Shown here in pieces: positions 23,301 through 34,459 of a stretch of 64,000 nt of DNA. The translations under genes and the position numbers were made by a program. Origin of the DNA: Paramacrobiotus metropolitanus (Eukaryota; Tardigrada; Eutardigrada; Parachela; Macrobiotidae). Where the stretch lies: the NCBI RefSeq assembly GCF_019649055.1, contig NW_026570257.1, positions 186,001-250,000 of the forward strand, given 5' to 3'. The notes beneath the pieces are model-generated. The model worked only from the letters and a program-made list of their open reading frames with translations. It did no database searches and was not told the origin of the DNA. Positions within the stretch are counted from its first letter, which is position 1. Every line of letters begins with the position of its first letter.

Positions 23301-23535
23301 GACCGGGGAATCTCGATCTACGGCTTTCCTTAGACAACGTTTTAGTCTCGCTGTTGTTAAAGGAAATGCGGCTGCTGTCTTGGGTACATTAAACGCGCGA
23401 CCGAAAGTTGGATGTGACAGTAATGACTTTGGTTGTTTTTTCAATGTGTAAATTCAAACTTTTTAATTAGTGTCTTTCGGCGCAGGCTTTTTGTTACGTT
23501 TAATTGGCTATTGCCTGAATAAAAATCTTTTATAC
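20380..23535 (+). mobile_element. Non-LTR retrotransposon, RLE type (approximate ends)
   Basis: A GC-rich block clearly different in composition from its AT-rich surroundings. It encodes an N-terminal zinc finger, a reverse transcriptase and a C-terminal PD-(D/E)xK-like endonuclease, in the order known for R2/CRE/NeSL-like elements. The 3' end carries AATAAA-like sequence (about 23518) and no obvious poly-A. The exact 5' and 3' ends and any target duplication could not be fixed; the limits follow the composition change. Confidence 0.7.
20589..23451 (+). pseudogene. RLE-type retrotransposon polyprotein, two frameshifts
   Basis: The first frame (20589-22556) starts with a C-x2-C/H-x3-C zinc finger (CPHCRVCF...HTRAC). 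It carries reverse-transcriptase motifs: RPIAVGETLRRLFSKV, motif A KLDFRNAFN, motif B GVQQGDPYGPLGYG and motif C GFLDDVTLAG, with FLDD for YxDD. The product shifts frame near 22465-22475 into PAFLASAYSVVSLV (open to 22942), and again near 22905 into RHLELNNIAKRSWE (open to 23451). This last part holds KRPDG and WDATCWDT, a restriction-like-endonuclease core, then GKYGFLED and AVETLGTFG. Each shift is a single-base difference, so the copy is young but inactive. I cannot separate real indels from assembly error. Confidence 0.85.
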
Positions 23536-23538
23536 TGA

Positions 23539-23559
23539 GTAATACTCAGTGAGTATTAC
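23539..23559. repeat. Perfect palindrome at retrotransposon 3' edge
   Basis: Arms GTAATACTCA and TGAGTATTAC flank one G, immediately after the probable 3' end of the element. It could be the insertion target or the end of its 3' UTR. Confidence 0.75.
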
Positions 23560-23626
23560 GCGTTCTGTATACATTGCACTTCGCTTACGTAGTGGGTACA
23601 GTTCGGGCCACATGTCTTAATAAATT

Positions 23627-23655
23627 TATATGTATCTGTAATACAGATACATATA
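23627..23655. repeat. Perfect palindrome, 14-bp arms
   Basis: Arms TATATGTATCTGTA and TACAGATACATATA flank one A. A second shorter inverted repeat (CTATACAGA / TCTGTATAG) follows directly. Confidence 0.85.
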
Positions 23656-24530
23656 ATTCTATACAGATTCCATACAGATTCTGTATAGAAGATAATATTA
23701 GAGACAACCATGTACCCATTCTTATTTCGGAATGGAATCGGTCGTTACAGTGTGGAATTATTTTTGTTATATCTCAGCCTTGTATTTAATCTCGGCACCG
23801 GTATCATTCGGGTTTATAAGAAGGATTACGGGAAAACATTCGGAAAACCAGTCTGTACCTTATGGAATGATTATCCGGCCATTCCTGAAGCGAAATTTCC
23901 GGTTGATCGCTCGGTAAATTTTGTTTATATTCTGTGAATATTTGTATGTAACATTTGATATTGTGTGCGTATTTTTTTATGTATTGCGTATACAGCAAAC
24001 GTTTTTAAATTAAACTATCGTTGTACTATAGGTTTACTTGAAGACAGGTGTTTTTGACGATGCTTGCAATCTATCAAAAGCGCCTACAGGGGAAAAATGG
24101 AGGAAATCCCCTAAAATGATATTGTTGATGGATGACTCCGACTGTGGACCAGTAAAAAACGGTGAAAAAATAAAGACGTTCTGGTCGTGAATCAAATGGC
24201 CCAAAATCGCCTGGTTATAACAGTACTTCTACCGTACTTACACAGTTACAGTTGCTATTATTTTGTGACGACGTAAATTCCCGCACGAAATTATAGAAGC
24301 ACAGTGGACGTCAAAATTGTGTTACAATTATGTAATCACAAAACGTGCGCCACCAGGCACCTATCTGTACTCAAACCGCCACTTCCGGGCTGTCCATTGG
24401 CCTTTGTATTAACACGTACACCTTGCACATTTCCCAACAAAAACCAGCACCGATATCGCAAACGAAGGAGAGAAAAAATGGCAAGAATTTTAATACCAAG
24501 CAGATAGGTAGTTCTTCATGAGATCGATCT

Positions 24531-24660
24531 AAGAGGAAAATCGAGGCCCTAAGTTTCTCGTAGACACAGCATGAGATTTGAAGCCACGGTGGCTTCGAGT
24601 TTTCACGCAGAAATTGTATGTTATGTCTACGACAAATTAAAAATGACTCGATTTTCTCTT
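24531..24660. repeat. 130-bp foldback hairpin
   Basis: Almost the whole segment folds on itself. AAGAGGAAAATCGAG pairs with CTCGATTTTCTCTT at the two ends, CGTAGACACAGCAT pairs with ATGTTATGTCTACG inside, and GAAGCCAC / GTGGCTTC forms the apex. It has the size and shape of a foldback MITE or of a long-hairpin RNA precursor. It is 5' of the PA-TM-RING gene. Confidence 0.65.
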
Positions 24661-24978
24661 ATGTGTCATAAAAGATAACTTGTTTGGTATCAAAAATCTT
24701 GTCGATTTTTTGGCATCCTTTTGAGATATCGGTGGTCTGAAACGTGCACGGCGCAAGTGTTCGAGTTCATGAGTCTATGCGCAATTGCGCGTTTCCTGTT
24801 AACTGGGGCAAATATTGGTCATTTGATCTTGGCTGTTAAATTGTCGGTCGCGGACCGTATGTCACACAATTTTCATGTCCACTGCAAGGGTAACGGTAAT
24901 TATTCGGTTTTTGCGGTCATTGCAAACGCGAAAATTATCTTTTGGGCCTTTGGCTACATTGCACTTCTTAATTTTGTA

Positions 24979-26926
24979 GTTCTGGGAAGTGCAAGCAGCG
25001 GGAACAAATCAGACAGTGACGTTTTTTATGCCAAAGTCTTGAAAGCACAAGAATTTGATTACGTTGCAGCCATCGTATATCCGAGATTGCCCGTTAAGCG
25101 GCAGCGGCCTTCGGTCAGTCTTTCCGACCCCGAAAAGCCAACAACGTCTACCGACATCCGACCGTACCCCATTCCGGTGTCAGATAAAATGGCAAAACTT
25201 ATAACGATCCCCGTGCATTTCGTTACGTATGAGCAGGGAATGATTTTAAAACACTATGCACATCAAGGTCAGGATTTTGCGACCGGGTATGTGTGATCGG
25301 ATTAACTGCCCAGCAAGATGTGATTAATTGTGGAAGCCTCTGTAGATTTTCGTGTTCTGCATTGATAAACAAATACTTACATAAACTTTTTATTGTTTAA
25401 GAAAATCACGTTATTCATCTTTGTTCCGTTGTAAAAACCATAACGGTGGTCACTTAACTTACTCCAGCTTGTTCTATGGACGCTTTGAAGTGCTGGTACG
25501 CAAATAAAGAGATGTTGTACCGTGTGCGACATTTTGGTTGTATTTTGCAGGTTCCATTTTAACTTAGCGAGATTAAAAACCAATATACCGACCATGAAAA
25601 AAAATAGCTACCTGTCTGCTGAATGGAGCGAGTTTTTTCGACGGCACCGGAAATTAATATTTCTGGAGACGGCTCAAACAACATCCGCTTACTACGGCAT
25701 CAACGTATTGACTCCACGGTACGCGTTTCCCGGCATATCAGTAGATCATCAGCGCTTCTTCCGCCTTTTCAAATGAGTGTCGGAAACATTGGTGCTAACA
25801 GTATTGTTACAGGCCGAATAACGCGTGGTCGGATGACGGTCGCGAATCTCCGACAATCGAACCACTACCGGCATATAGTACCTCGAATCCAGGATACACG
25901 TCACAAACGGCGAATTCACTTACAATTTATTTTGCGGTGATCCTATCTGCTGGTCTTGTCTTCGCTTTGCTGTTCTGTGCCTGTAACAAGATACGGCTGC
26001 GCCGACAACAACGAGCTGGTTCGCGACGATTTTCACCAAGAACCTTTTCGGTAAGCAGAAGAACAGTCGTAGTACGCGCCAAACGGTTGCAATGCATAGC
26101 CATCTTCACGAAAGGAATTTTACTCTTACGCGTGGCCTGCCACCGCTGAAAGACCTGCCTGCATATACAGATATTATGCGAGATTGCAAAAATGTAAATG
26201 ATGCAACATCTACCTCGATATTACGCTATGACCTGCGCCTTGTTTTCGAACGTACAGATACCACAGAATTTAACCGGTGAAGAGACCGCGGAAGTTATGG
26301 CGGCGCGCCGGCGTCTGTATGGATTATGTAAGTTCCTTGTACAAGAGCAGGAAGCCCAAGAACGAGAACGCCAGACAGTCAACGATATACCACTTAGCGT
26401 CGAAGAAATGGAACAGCTTCCTCGCGTCGAAGTCACCGAACCTACCGATGATGTTTGCCCGTCGTGCCAACAGACTTTTATTGAGGGCGATCTTAAGATT
26501 GTCTTATCCTGCGCGCACGGTAACGAGACTACATGTTTTTGTACATTTTTTGGAGGTTAAGAGCATTAATTATCTGGCTTATCTTCCTTGTTCAGAAGTA
26601 AAAATGGAACTTGTGAAGTTTCCGCTTAGGTATCTAAAATTTCGTAAATATATTTTACGGAGATTTAATTTACCGTTACTGTGGCATGTGATTGTTCGCA
26701 AAGTTAATCAAAATTAGCTTTACACTTCTCTGTTTTCTGATGACCCTGCACAGTAACTGAAATTGCTTTAGATGGACATGAAGCTTGCCTGACAATATGG
26801 CTGACGATGTTTTCTCGGAACTGTTCCGTATGCCAACAGCCTGCCTTTGCGGATGGAACTGCTGAATCGACAACAAATTCCAGTATAGTACTGACTGCGG
26901 ATACGTGCTCGCAGGGAACTGAATGA
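24979..26926 (+). CDS. PA-TM-RING E3 ubiquitin ligase (RNF13/GRAIL type), partial model
   Basis: The exons encode the three hallmarks of this ligase family in order. The first (to about 25288, donor GTATGT) has a protease-associated domain: YAKVLKAQEFDYVAAIVYP, then ITIPVHFVTYEQGMIL. The second (about 25812-26050, donor GTAAGC) has one membrane helix, FAVILSAGLVFALLFCACNK, followed by basic residues. After uncertain linking exons (26100s, including LTRGLPPLKDLPAY) comes 26258-26519, which spans VCPSCQQTF...LSCAH. An in-phase splice to 26772-26926 then supplies DGHEACLTIW...NCSVC, completing a RING-H2 finger (C-x2-C...C-x-H-x2-H-x2-C-x11-C-x2-C). The stop is TGA at 26924. Family members sit in endosomal or lysosomal membranes and ubiquitinate membrane proteins. 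The start, signal peptide and the exon at 25550-25800 are unresolved. Confidence 0.65.
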
Positions 26927-27114
26927 CCCTTGTGCGCGGTCTCGAAACCTGCACGGCACATTACCGAATACCCTGTAGCGAATTTTTGCGTGAAAATGGC
27001 GGTGACTGCCCTTTTTTTATCATGCAGTGCTTTTTGTTTATGCTGTATCTGTATAGTTTACAGTTAAAGCTTTTGACCCCGGTCACGACCGACAGCGGCC
27101 ACTTGAGCATGTCT

Positions 27115-27184
27115 CCGGTCACCTAGGTTATAACCTGGGTGACCGGGGAGCCTCGTATCGTAATTACGATACGAGTCTCCCCGG
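27115..27184. repeat. Two overlapping long palindromes
   Basis: A 32-bp palindrome (27115-27146, centred on GGTTA/TAACC) overlaps a 42-bp palindrome (27143-27184, centred on CGTAA/TTACG), each with a single mismatched pair. CCCCGGTCAC just upstream (about 27077) is also complementary to GTGACCGGGG within them. It looks like a composite foldback element. Confidence 0.85.
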
Positions 27185-28140
27185 ACATTCTTTTTTAATG
27201 AAACTCAATCGACACAAGGAATATACAGTAATCAGCAAACGAGACAACAAGTCGATGTACGCAGTTGCTGTGCACATTAATTGGTCTAAAGTTTAAACAC
27301 AGCTCATCCACATGAGCCGATGATATTGAATTAAGTCAGGAGAAAAATTCCAGAAACATCGTAGTGGAAATCAAAGCTAGACAGAAATTAAACACCAAAG
27401 TACCAGCGTGTCCAGGATATCCGAGATCGTTCAGACGTCTAGGAGGAAGCTTTTGCAACCACTGGGCACCTATTCAAATGGCCACGCCCCGTGACAGGCA
27501 CGTGAGTGTAACGCCACTACAACCGCAATAAACAGCAGCCGTCATAAACAGCTTGGAAGCCGACAAAGAAATTACTTATGAGAAGCTGGCTAAAGTCACG
27601 CAAAATCGAAGCCATTAGCAGCAGGATCCATCAGCAGGTATCCATCAGCAGCAGTTTCCTGTTTCAAGGAGCTCAAAACTTTATGACACCAGTACAGTTT
27701 TGTACCGTAAGAATACTCATTTTTGACCAATTTCGTGGCAGGTTATTGGCACCCCGTAGTAATCGGACAAATATAGGCTTGAAATAAACGGATCAAAGGT
27801 GTGTTTTATGACCGATCGATGGCAAACAGCTGCATTTCCTGCATCGGTACGAGTATAACTGTAATGAATACAGTTTTGTGTGTACAGTATTTGTTATCGA
27901 TAACGCAACGGCATATATTTACCGGTCCACAAGATCTGCGCTTCTATAGTTAGAAGAAGTTAGCAAAACGCTTGAAAACGATTTTCAAAAGTAGATTCAC
28001 TGCAGAAAAATAAATTTCTACACATCCCGCGAAGCCAAGCCCTAAAATACGGCAGAAATTAAAGAAATCTGTCAAAACAAAAAAGTAATCTGTCTTCCAA
28101 GACTGAATACTGCTTAATCGCAAAAATGACGTTGTATTGT
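27185..28140. other. No gene recognised
   Basis: AT-rich intergenic DNA between the palindrome pair and the 28.1-kb TIR element. The only motif noted is a short CAGCAG(G)-type repeat at about 27615-27655. Confidence 0.35.
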
Positions 28141-28800
28141 TATATCAAGGTATATAGGGTTACCTGGTAGCGCGACTGGCGTACTTTTTTTGCCGTCACA
28201 CCTCGTTAACATTTCTCGAAAGACAAAAGAAAAACAATGGCCGAAACGGCCATCAAGTTGTAATCGTATGGCAAGGATTTGCGGACGATCCATAAAAGCT
28301 ACAAACTTTTAATAGACACAAAGCCTTCGTAGAATTTTACGCTGATTCTGAATCTGCAAGTTTGTTTATCGGAATTCCAAAAAAAACATCCGAGTCGAGT
28401 AAAGTAGTAGAAATGTGGTTTGAATCGGGCATGTAGACATAGAGGCCAGGCAGGCCGCGCGCATGGAACAGTCTGTCTGCGCCCTACAACCGCACTCACT
28501 CCGATTGCTGCTGCGGCTTATATAAGGCTGACTCATATTCATAATTTGACTTATGCAAAAATCATAATTTCTCATCAAATCGATAACGAGCATGAAGAGC
28601 AAGAAAAACTAGACAGAGAATGTGCAATCGGTTTTAAATAATTTTAAGCGGTTTAGGCTGTAGGCCGTGCCATACGTTTGGGCCCTTAATTACAACTTGA
28701 TGCCTTTGAGTGAAACGTGCCGAAAATTACTGAATTTTTATACAGCAGATTCCCGACTTCTGCGCTACCAGGTTTAACCCTATATACCCTGGTTATATAT
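28141..28800. mobile_element. Non-autonomous TIR element (MITE), about 660 bp
   Basis: The left end TATATCAAGGTATATAGGGTTACCTGGTAGCGC matches the reverse complement of 28763-28800 with few differences. A second matched pair lies inward: GGCCATCAAGTTGTAATCGTATGGC at about 28248 and its inverted, slightly longer copy at about 28664-28704. There is no transposase reading frame. The ends lie in TATA-rich DNA, so a TA target duplication is possible but cannot be proved. Confidence 0.65.
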
Positions 28801-31277
28801 CTATTATTTATAGTATAGATACGGTGAAAATAAAATGTTATAATAATACCCAGTTAGACTGACATTAAAGCAACCATAAACCGTTAAATTACTTCTTATT
28901 GCAATTTGCTGGTTACTTCTTCTTATTACAGTTCCCGATTCATCTGGTTATGGGGGACGCCTCGATTGCGGTGGTGTGCTTTTGAGTGCTTTTTAGCCGA
29001 CGCAAAGCAAACTGCAACGGTCTATGTACGAGTACGTACTCGAGTCTTTTATCTTGTTACCGGTAATAGATGGGTCATTGCTATCTTTACAGGAAAACAT
29101 GCATTTCATATGACGTAACATCGATAGAATATGGAGCACAGTATCTATTGCGCTGTAATTCCGATAATTGTAACTAACTTCAGTACACCTGCAGAATCGC
29201 TTCGTGCTTACGGTATCTACGGCACATTTTGCAGTCAGTACAGTACAATATACTTTAACAAAAATCCGAGCACTGTACGTTGAAACACAAACTTCCCGCG
29301 TTCCTTTTTTCCTCCCACTGACGGAGAATTTGCCATCAGCTAAAAGTATTTGCCAACGCAATCGCTCCTTCGATTGGTGCTTACGGTGACACCCGTCAAA
29401 GTATTACACACTTTGCATATCATACCAGGTAATCTAGGCAATTATTTTGCATCTTTGTACTTGTATTTTTCCCAGCTTCATTGTTTTAACATCAATTAGG
29501 TATATGTCGATTGTCCATCGTTATGACTTATGACTTCTCTGTGGGGTATGTGTACAGGAACTGACTATTTAATAACTATCGAATACCCCCTGATGCAAAG
29601 CATATTTTTATTTTTTTAGCGATACTGATTGGATGCTGTTGTACGCTTGTATGGTAAGTGTGCGTAGTAATACTAGGGTAAATAATGAGTAACGGTTAAC
29701 ACAAAATTAGGAAGTACAAACAGAACAGTATGTCTTTCGTCGGTTCAAATATTATAATCAATATATTCCTGCTTTCGCAGTCGTGGCGGTATTTGCATTC
29801 ATTTATAATCAAATTTTTGGGTATGGCATGGCACGGTGCAGGCACGGTACCATGGTACACTACTTACTAAACCTGTCGATTAGATAGTCTTGTCGTTAGG
29901 TTATCAACTTTGTACTTGGGTCCCTGTAATAGAAGAGTAAAGAATAATCAGTCGTCATAATGGGCGCGCGATCGTGCCGGGGGATTTCTATATGTACAGT
30001 ACTTCTATCCGTCGTAAAATCTTTGTCACTTACAATTGTTAGCTGCCTCAGGCATCGCAACAATGGCACGAATTATGAGAAAAAACAAAAAGAAATACAT
30101 ATTTTACTGAGAAAACTTTTTAGAAAATGAGTGGTGTTCTTGTATCGTAGGAACAAATGCAGAGACGCTAACCACTTCTGCCCAAACTGCCATCACTACA
30201 TCGGAAGATACAAGCGACTGTGCTAACGACAAATTACAAATACAGTCATGACATTGACAAAATCGGCCAAAATCCAGCGGTAATCAAGAACAATTTTTGA
30301 TTCAGTATTGCTCGTTATGACCAAGAAAAAATGTCACTTCCAAAAGTTGAACTGACTGTGAAAATGGTTATTTTTACTATATTATTATAACTGTCAAGAG
30401 TACATTGAGCACATTAATGTACATACAATATTGTCGGTGTGCAATAACTGCACATAATATTAAAGAAAAACAGCAAAATCCTATCGAAATTACCGTAGAC
30501 GAAGTTCAAAGTACTGACCATCGACCACCAGATTCAAAGTACCGGACACCAGATTCAAAGTACTGGCCATCGACCACCGCATAATCAACCATGCAGCGAA
30601 GACAAGGGATTTAATAAATTCATCTTTCACGCTACGTTTTCGTTCGCTATGCTACCAAAAAATTGGTCATGTATAATATTATTAATAATATAAGTTTACT
30701 GTAAGATAAAAAAAAGTGCCAGTAGAATCGGCTTTTTTTTGTACCACATTGTATTGCATTTGTTTGCGTTCGATTGCTTGTATTGCCTTCGCTCGGATTA
30801 TTCTTATATTGTAGCATGTGTGCAACTGATTAAAATTTGATTGCAAGCAAGTTGCAATAACCACAAATTCAAAGGCGCAATTGGGAAGAACAACTGCTTT
30901 CATAGCCGCGGTTAATGGGAAAACTACATGTAAATGCGGTAAGAACTTGAGCGGTGACCGGGAATAGAACATACGAGTAGATTGTAATAAAATCATCGAT
31001 TGTTCAGAATGGCTATGGTGGTGGTGGATAATTAGCTGAGACTACAAAATTAGCACTACTCAGTTATTTAATTAAAATTAAAAGTACACTCCCAAACTAA
31101 TTTCTGATGTTGCGTTTTTCGGTGTGCGAGGAGGAGTAATTATCAAGCCAAGAACAAATCATTTCTAGACCGATCAAGATGTTTCCGGAGACGCTTTAGA
31201 AGGTCTACCGGATAATTTATTAGTCGTCACCTTTTCAATCTGCATAAACAGACCAGCGCCGGCAAAACGTGCTCGAG
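28801..31277. other. No gene recognised
   Basis: Long gene-poor interval. Near 30505-30590 the sequence AGATTCAAAGTAC is repeated with CATCGACCACC in an imperfect tandem. No coding exon or RNA gene was recognised. Confidence 0.4.
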
Positions 31278-31802
31278 TCAGCCTGCCGCTTGCTCCAGCC
31301 CTTCCACCGCGGAGACTGACTGTGCTCTCCCTCCCACCTGCATAAGAGGTTCTGTGTCCGCACCCAGTGGAATAACTGGTTCCGCTGTCAGTTGTACAAA
31401 TTTTTCACGTTCCAGTTCTATCGGTTGTTGCGACTCCACTGACATTTCCATATCCGGCTCGTCCACTGACTCCGGGCTTTCCAGTGCCCGCTGTTCGGCC
31501 ACACTGTGCAGGCTGTCGATTTCTTGCAGCATCTTGCGTTGTTTGGCACGGAATTTGGCACGTTGGTCCTGTGGCTTGGGGGTGAATACAGCCGGGTAAT
31601 TTGATGGGTAACCTTGAGTCGTCATACGCGGAGCGCTACTGTCGTGACAAAGGGATGACGGCTTGTAGACCTCTCCATTCCGCGAAGCATTGATAATTGC
31701 CGTTAACAGTGGGCCAAGCCGCTGTTCTTCCGGCTGCTCGGCCAGAATCGCAGTGGCGTAACAGAGATAAATCAGTGCGAAGATGACCGGGAGAGCTTTC
31801 AT
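31278..31802 (-). CDS. Secreted protein, family member 3
   Basis: About 174 residues from the internal ATG at 31802, chosen because it gives a signal peptide (MKALPVIFALIYLCYATA) nearly identical in pattern to member 1 (KLPFLLALIYVCHVAA). The upstream ATG at 31871 would bury it. A charged segment KFRAKQRKMLQEIDSLH around residue 85 corresponds to the basic helical block of members 1 and 2. It is followed by an acidic ESPESVDEPDMEM stretch. The tail is hydrophilic and rich in Glu, Pro and Gln. It has one cysteine in the mature part. Secretion is predicted; the function is unknown. It is intronless like the other two members and lies alone in a gene-poor region. Confidence 0.6.
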   Translation of the reverse strand: MKALPVIFALIYLCYATAILAEQPEEQRLGPLLTAIINASRNGEVYKPSSLCHDSSAPRMTTQGYPSNYPAVFTPKPQDQRAKFRAKQRKMLQEIDSLHSVAEQRALESPESVDEPDMEMSVESQQPIELEREKFVQLTAEPVIPLGADTEPLMQVGGRAQSVSAVEGLEQAAG

Positions 31803-31871
31803 TCTAATTTCTAACCACGGTATTGTGGGTGAAAAGATAGAATCTGCAGTGTCAGGCACCAAAATCCTCAA

Positions 31872-34240
31872 AGAGCAAAAATTTCAAATGTGCTACCCTA
31901 CGCCTTACTAGCGAGCAGTTCAGTCAATGTAGAGCAAACAACTCAGCAGACTGACTCACACTTATTTACATTCAAGATGGATTGTTTACCAATAAAGTAA
32001 AAGATGCCACTTAATGATTACATACTTTCTTCAGCTGTTGAAACCAAATTACTTGCATCTAGGGGCCATTGTTAGTCACCGTGGTAAATCTTTCCATTCC
32101 GTAATCAGTCCACTGATCCTCTAACCAGTACGTTCAAAATTTTTTTAGAATGGGTTTGTGTTTTTGCTTGCTTAAAATTTTATTGGGGACATGTATTTCT
32201 GCTGATTCCACAGCCTAAAAAAGGGTAGCATTATTCTCAACGGAAGACTTAATACAAGATCTACTACACACTTAATTAGCGTGCAAAGTATCTGCAGTAT
32301 AAAAGCAAAAAAGCTCTCAGAGTTTAATATTAAAATATCTTTAGAGTTGACACTGACATACGTATGCTAGTAAGTAAGACCTGGCACCTCAGAATTTTAG
32401 TTCACTACTCTACGATTTTTTTCACAATACCAGCGACAATTTCGCAGATATTCGCAGTTTAACATGTAGCAAAGTCAACTTGATGAACGCAAATTTAATT
32501 AGCGCCGCAATGCCAGGAACTGATCAATGTATCTGATTTAGTAACGTAGATTGTTTGAAATAACTTAGTTTCAGTTTAATAATTTTCAGTAAGTTTTGAA
32601 AATACAGAGCTCTGTTATTACTGTACACGAATACTTATTAGTTATTATCAATGCCAGATTTCGGCCCCTTTTCGTTTCCGCCAATGATCTCCACTTGGAC
32701 TCTACCGATTTTTCTGCTCTGAAGTGTTACAGAGTCCTTTCACTGTGGCGGGGAGCCTCCGATTGTTGACCTATTGCCAACTTGATTTTGCAGTGCCGGG
32801 TGGTCACTCCAAATCTTTTTACCAAGTATGTCATAACCTTCACATGGACTGCTGGTTTCCACGGATGTAATGCTTATTTTACGAGTACATTTGCGTAGTA
32901 TTCTGCAATAACAAATCCAATAATACCAAAAATTCATACAATATTCCGAAGGTGTAATTAAATCTGGATAAAAACTCGTTGTAGGAACAATCTGTTTAGT
33001 ATCTTTCATACGAGTAACTTTTATTAGCTGTATAGTGTATACGTTGAGAATGGCCTACAATTATTAAGACTTAGTATGCTTCGATATTTCTGAATATAGA
33101 ATTGATTTTTATTGATCAGTACGTAGCGAAAAATGCAGTACAAAAGTATCGGTTAACAATAACAACTATCCATAATATCATCTCCGTTCAGCTAGGTGAA
33201 AGGCAAAGTACAAATCATCTTTCTCTATCTTGTCGCTAAATGTACCGAGTACAGAAACTGCATCTGAATATAGATACACCGCCACTTTAGTTATATGACC
33301 GTATTGTATTTCAGGACACGACTATGACAGAACTGCCCGGGTTGGTTCGCGCAATAGCTTGAAATATCTACTGCTGCCGCCTTTTGAAATGTTTTGTAAC
33401 AATCACGCAAGAATTACAAAAAAAAACGCATCCGTGCCCATAAACCTGTGCTCCGGCTGCACAGTGTCCGAAATACGCGGACGAGTGCTGGACGAATGGC
33501 TCGCATAGATCCCCTGATACCAACAAAACCGCCTTGTGGGCCAATACTCTACGTTACGGGCCACTCGTGGGCCAATACTACGGGCCAATACAGACCACGA
33601 TAAACATGCGGTGGTTTCTCGGGAAACTCGATTTTTCTCTGGACTACATTATGCTATATTTAAGCCTGCTTTGGCTCTTCGACTTTCCGCTGCAAGAAAA
33701 CCGATATCTTTGCGATTTCCAACGAAATTTCAAGTTACTTTTGCAGCAAAAGTACTTAACTTGCAGATTCGCGCGAAAAAACTTGTATTTTATAAGGTTT
33801 TGACCCGACAAAAAATTGAACCAGTTATTTTGTTTTATTTTAAAAATTTGACCATTTTTTTCCATTTAATTACAACTATTTCGTAACTTTTTGGATTCTC
33901 AGCGCTATTCCAAGCCACTTGTGAAGAAGACAGACCGTAAACCATTACACTACAACCGACCATGACACACTGAATGCATAAAACTTTAATTTGTGACATC
34001 AATTTTTCTGTGTCCAGTTTTCCCCGATGAGTCCACTCAAAGAACAACAAAAACATTTGCAACAAACAATCAGTCGAAAGGCTGCGAGCCACACTGGTAA
34101 CAAAAATGCCGGCAAGGACAACTGTCATGAATCCGGATCACTGGTCAATGCGACACAGGCCGCAAGATTAACCGGCTGAATTCGTCATAAAAGAATAAAA
34201 ATCCATCTCGTTTGTTTAGAACAGATGCAAATGGAGGGAA
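31872..34240. other. No gene recognised
   Basis: Gene-poor AT-rich DNA. Near 33537-33600 the decamer GGGCCAATAC occurs three times within 60 bp together with GGGCCACTCG, a short local duplication. Reading frames here look accidental. Confidence 0.4.
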
Positions 34241-34459
34241 TTAATCCAGTGGATGGTGGACACCCACGCCGGCATCCGTTTTAACAGATCGTCCATCAGC
34301 GGACTGCTGACCGTCAGAAAATGATTGACCACGCCCACTTCCACCACCCCGGAAGCTGCGGACGCCCGGCTGGATCCAGATCCGCACTACAAAGAGCACG
34401 AATTCAACTAACGCACCCGCAAACAATATGATCAAGCGCAATACACTCCGTGACTCCAT
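34241..34459 (-). CDS. Hypothetical small single-pass membrane protein
   Basis: A 72-residue reading frame with a short N-terminus (MESRSVLR), one hydrophobic helix (LIILFAGALVEFVLFVV) and a Gly/Ser/Arg-rich hydrophilic tail (about 40 residues). GC content and codon use are closer to the neighbouring ERMP1 exons than to the flanking AT-rich DNA, which favours real coding. It lies about 450 bp beyond the ERMP1 stop on the same strand. No family is recognised. It could be a micropeptide gene or the last exon of something else. Confidence 0.4.
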   Translation of the reverse strand: MESRSVLRLIILFAGALVEFVLFVVRIWIQPGVRSFRGGGSGRGQSFSDGQQSADGRSVKTDAGVGVHHPLD

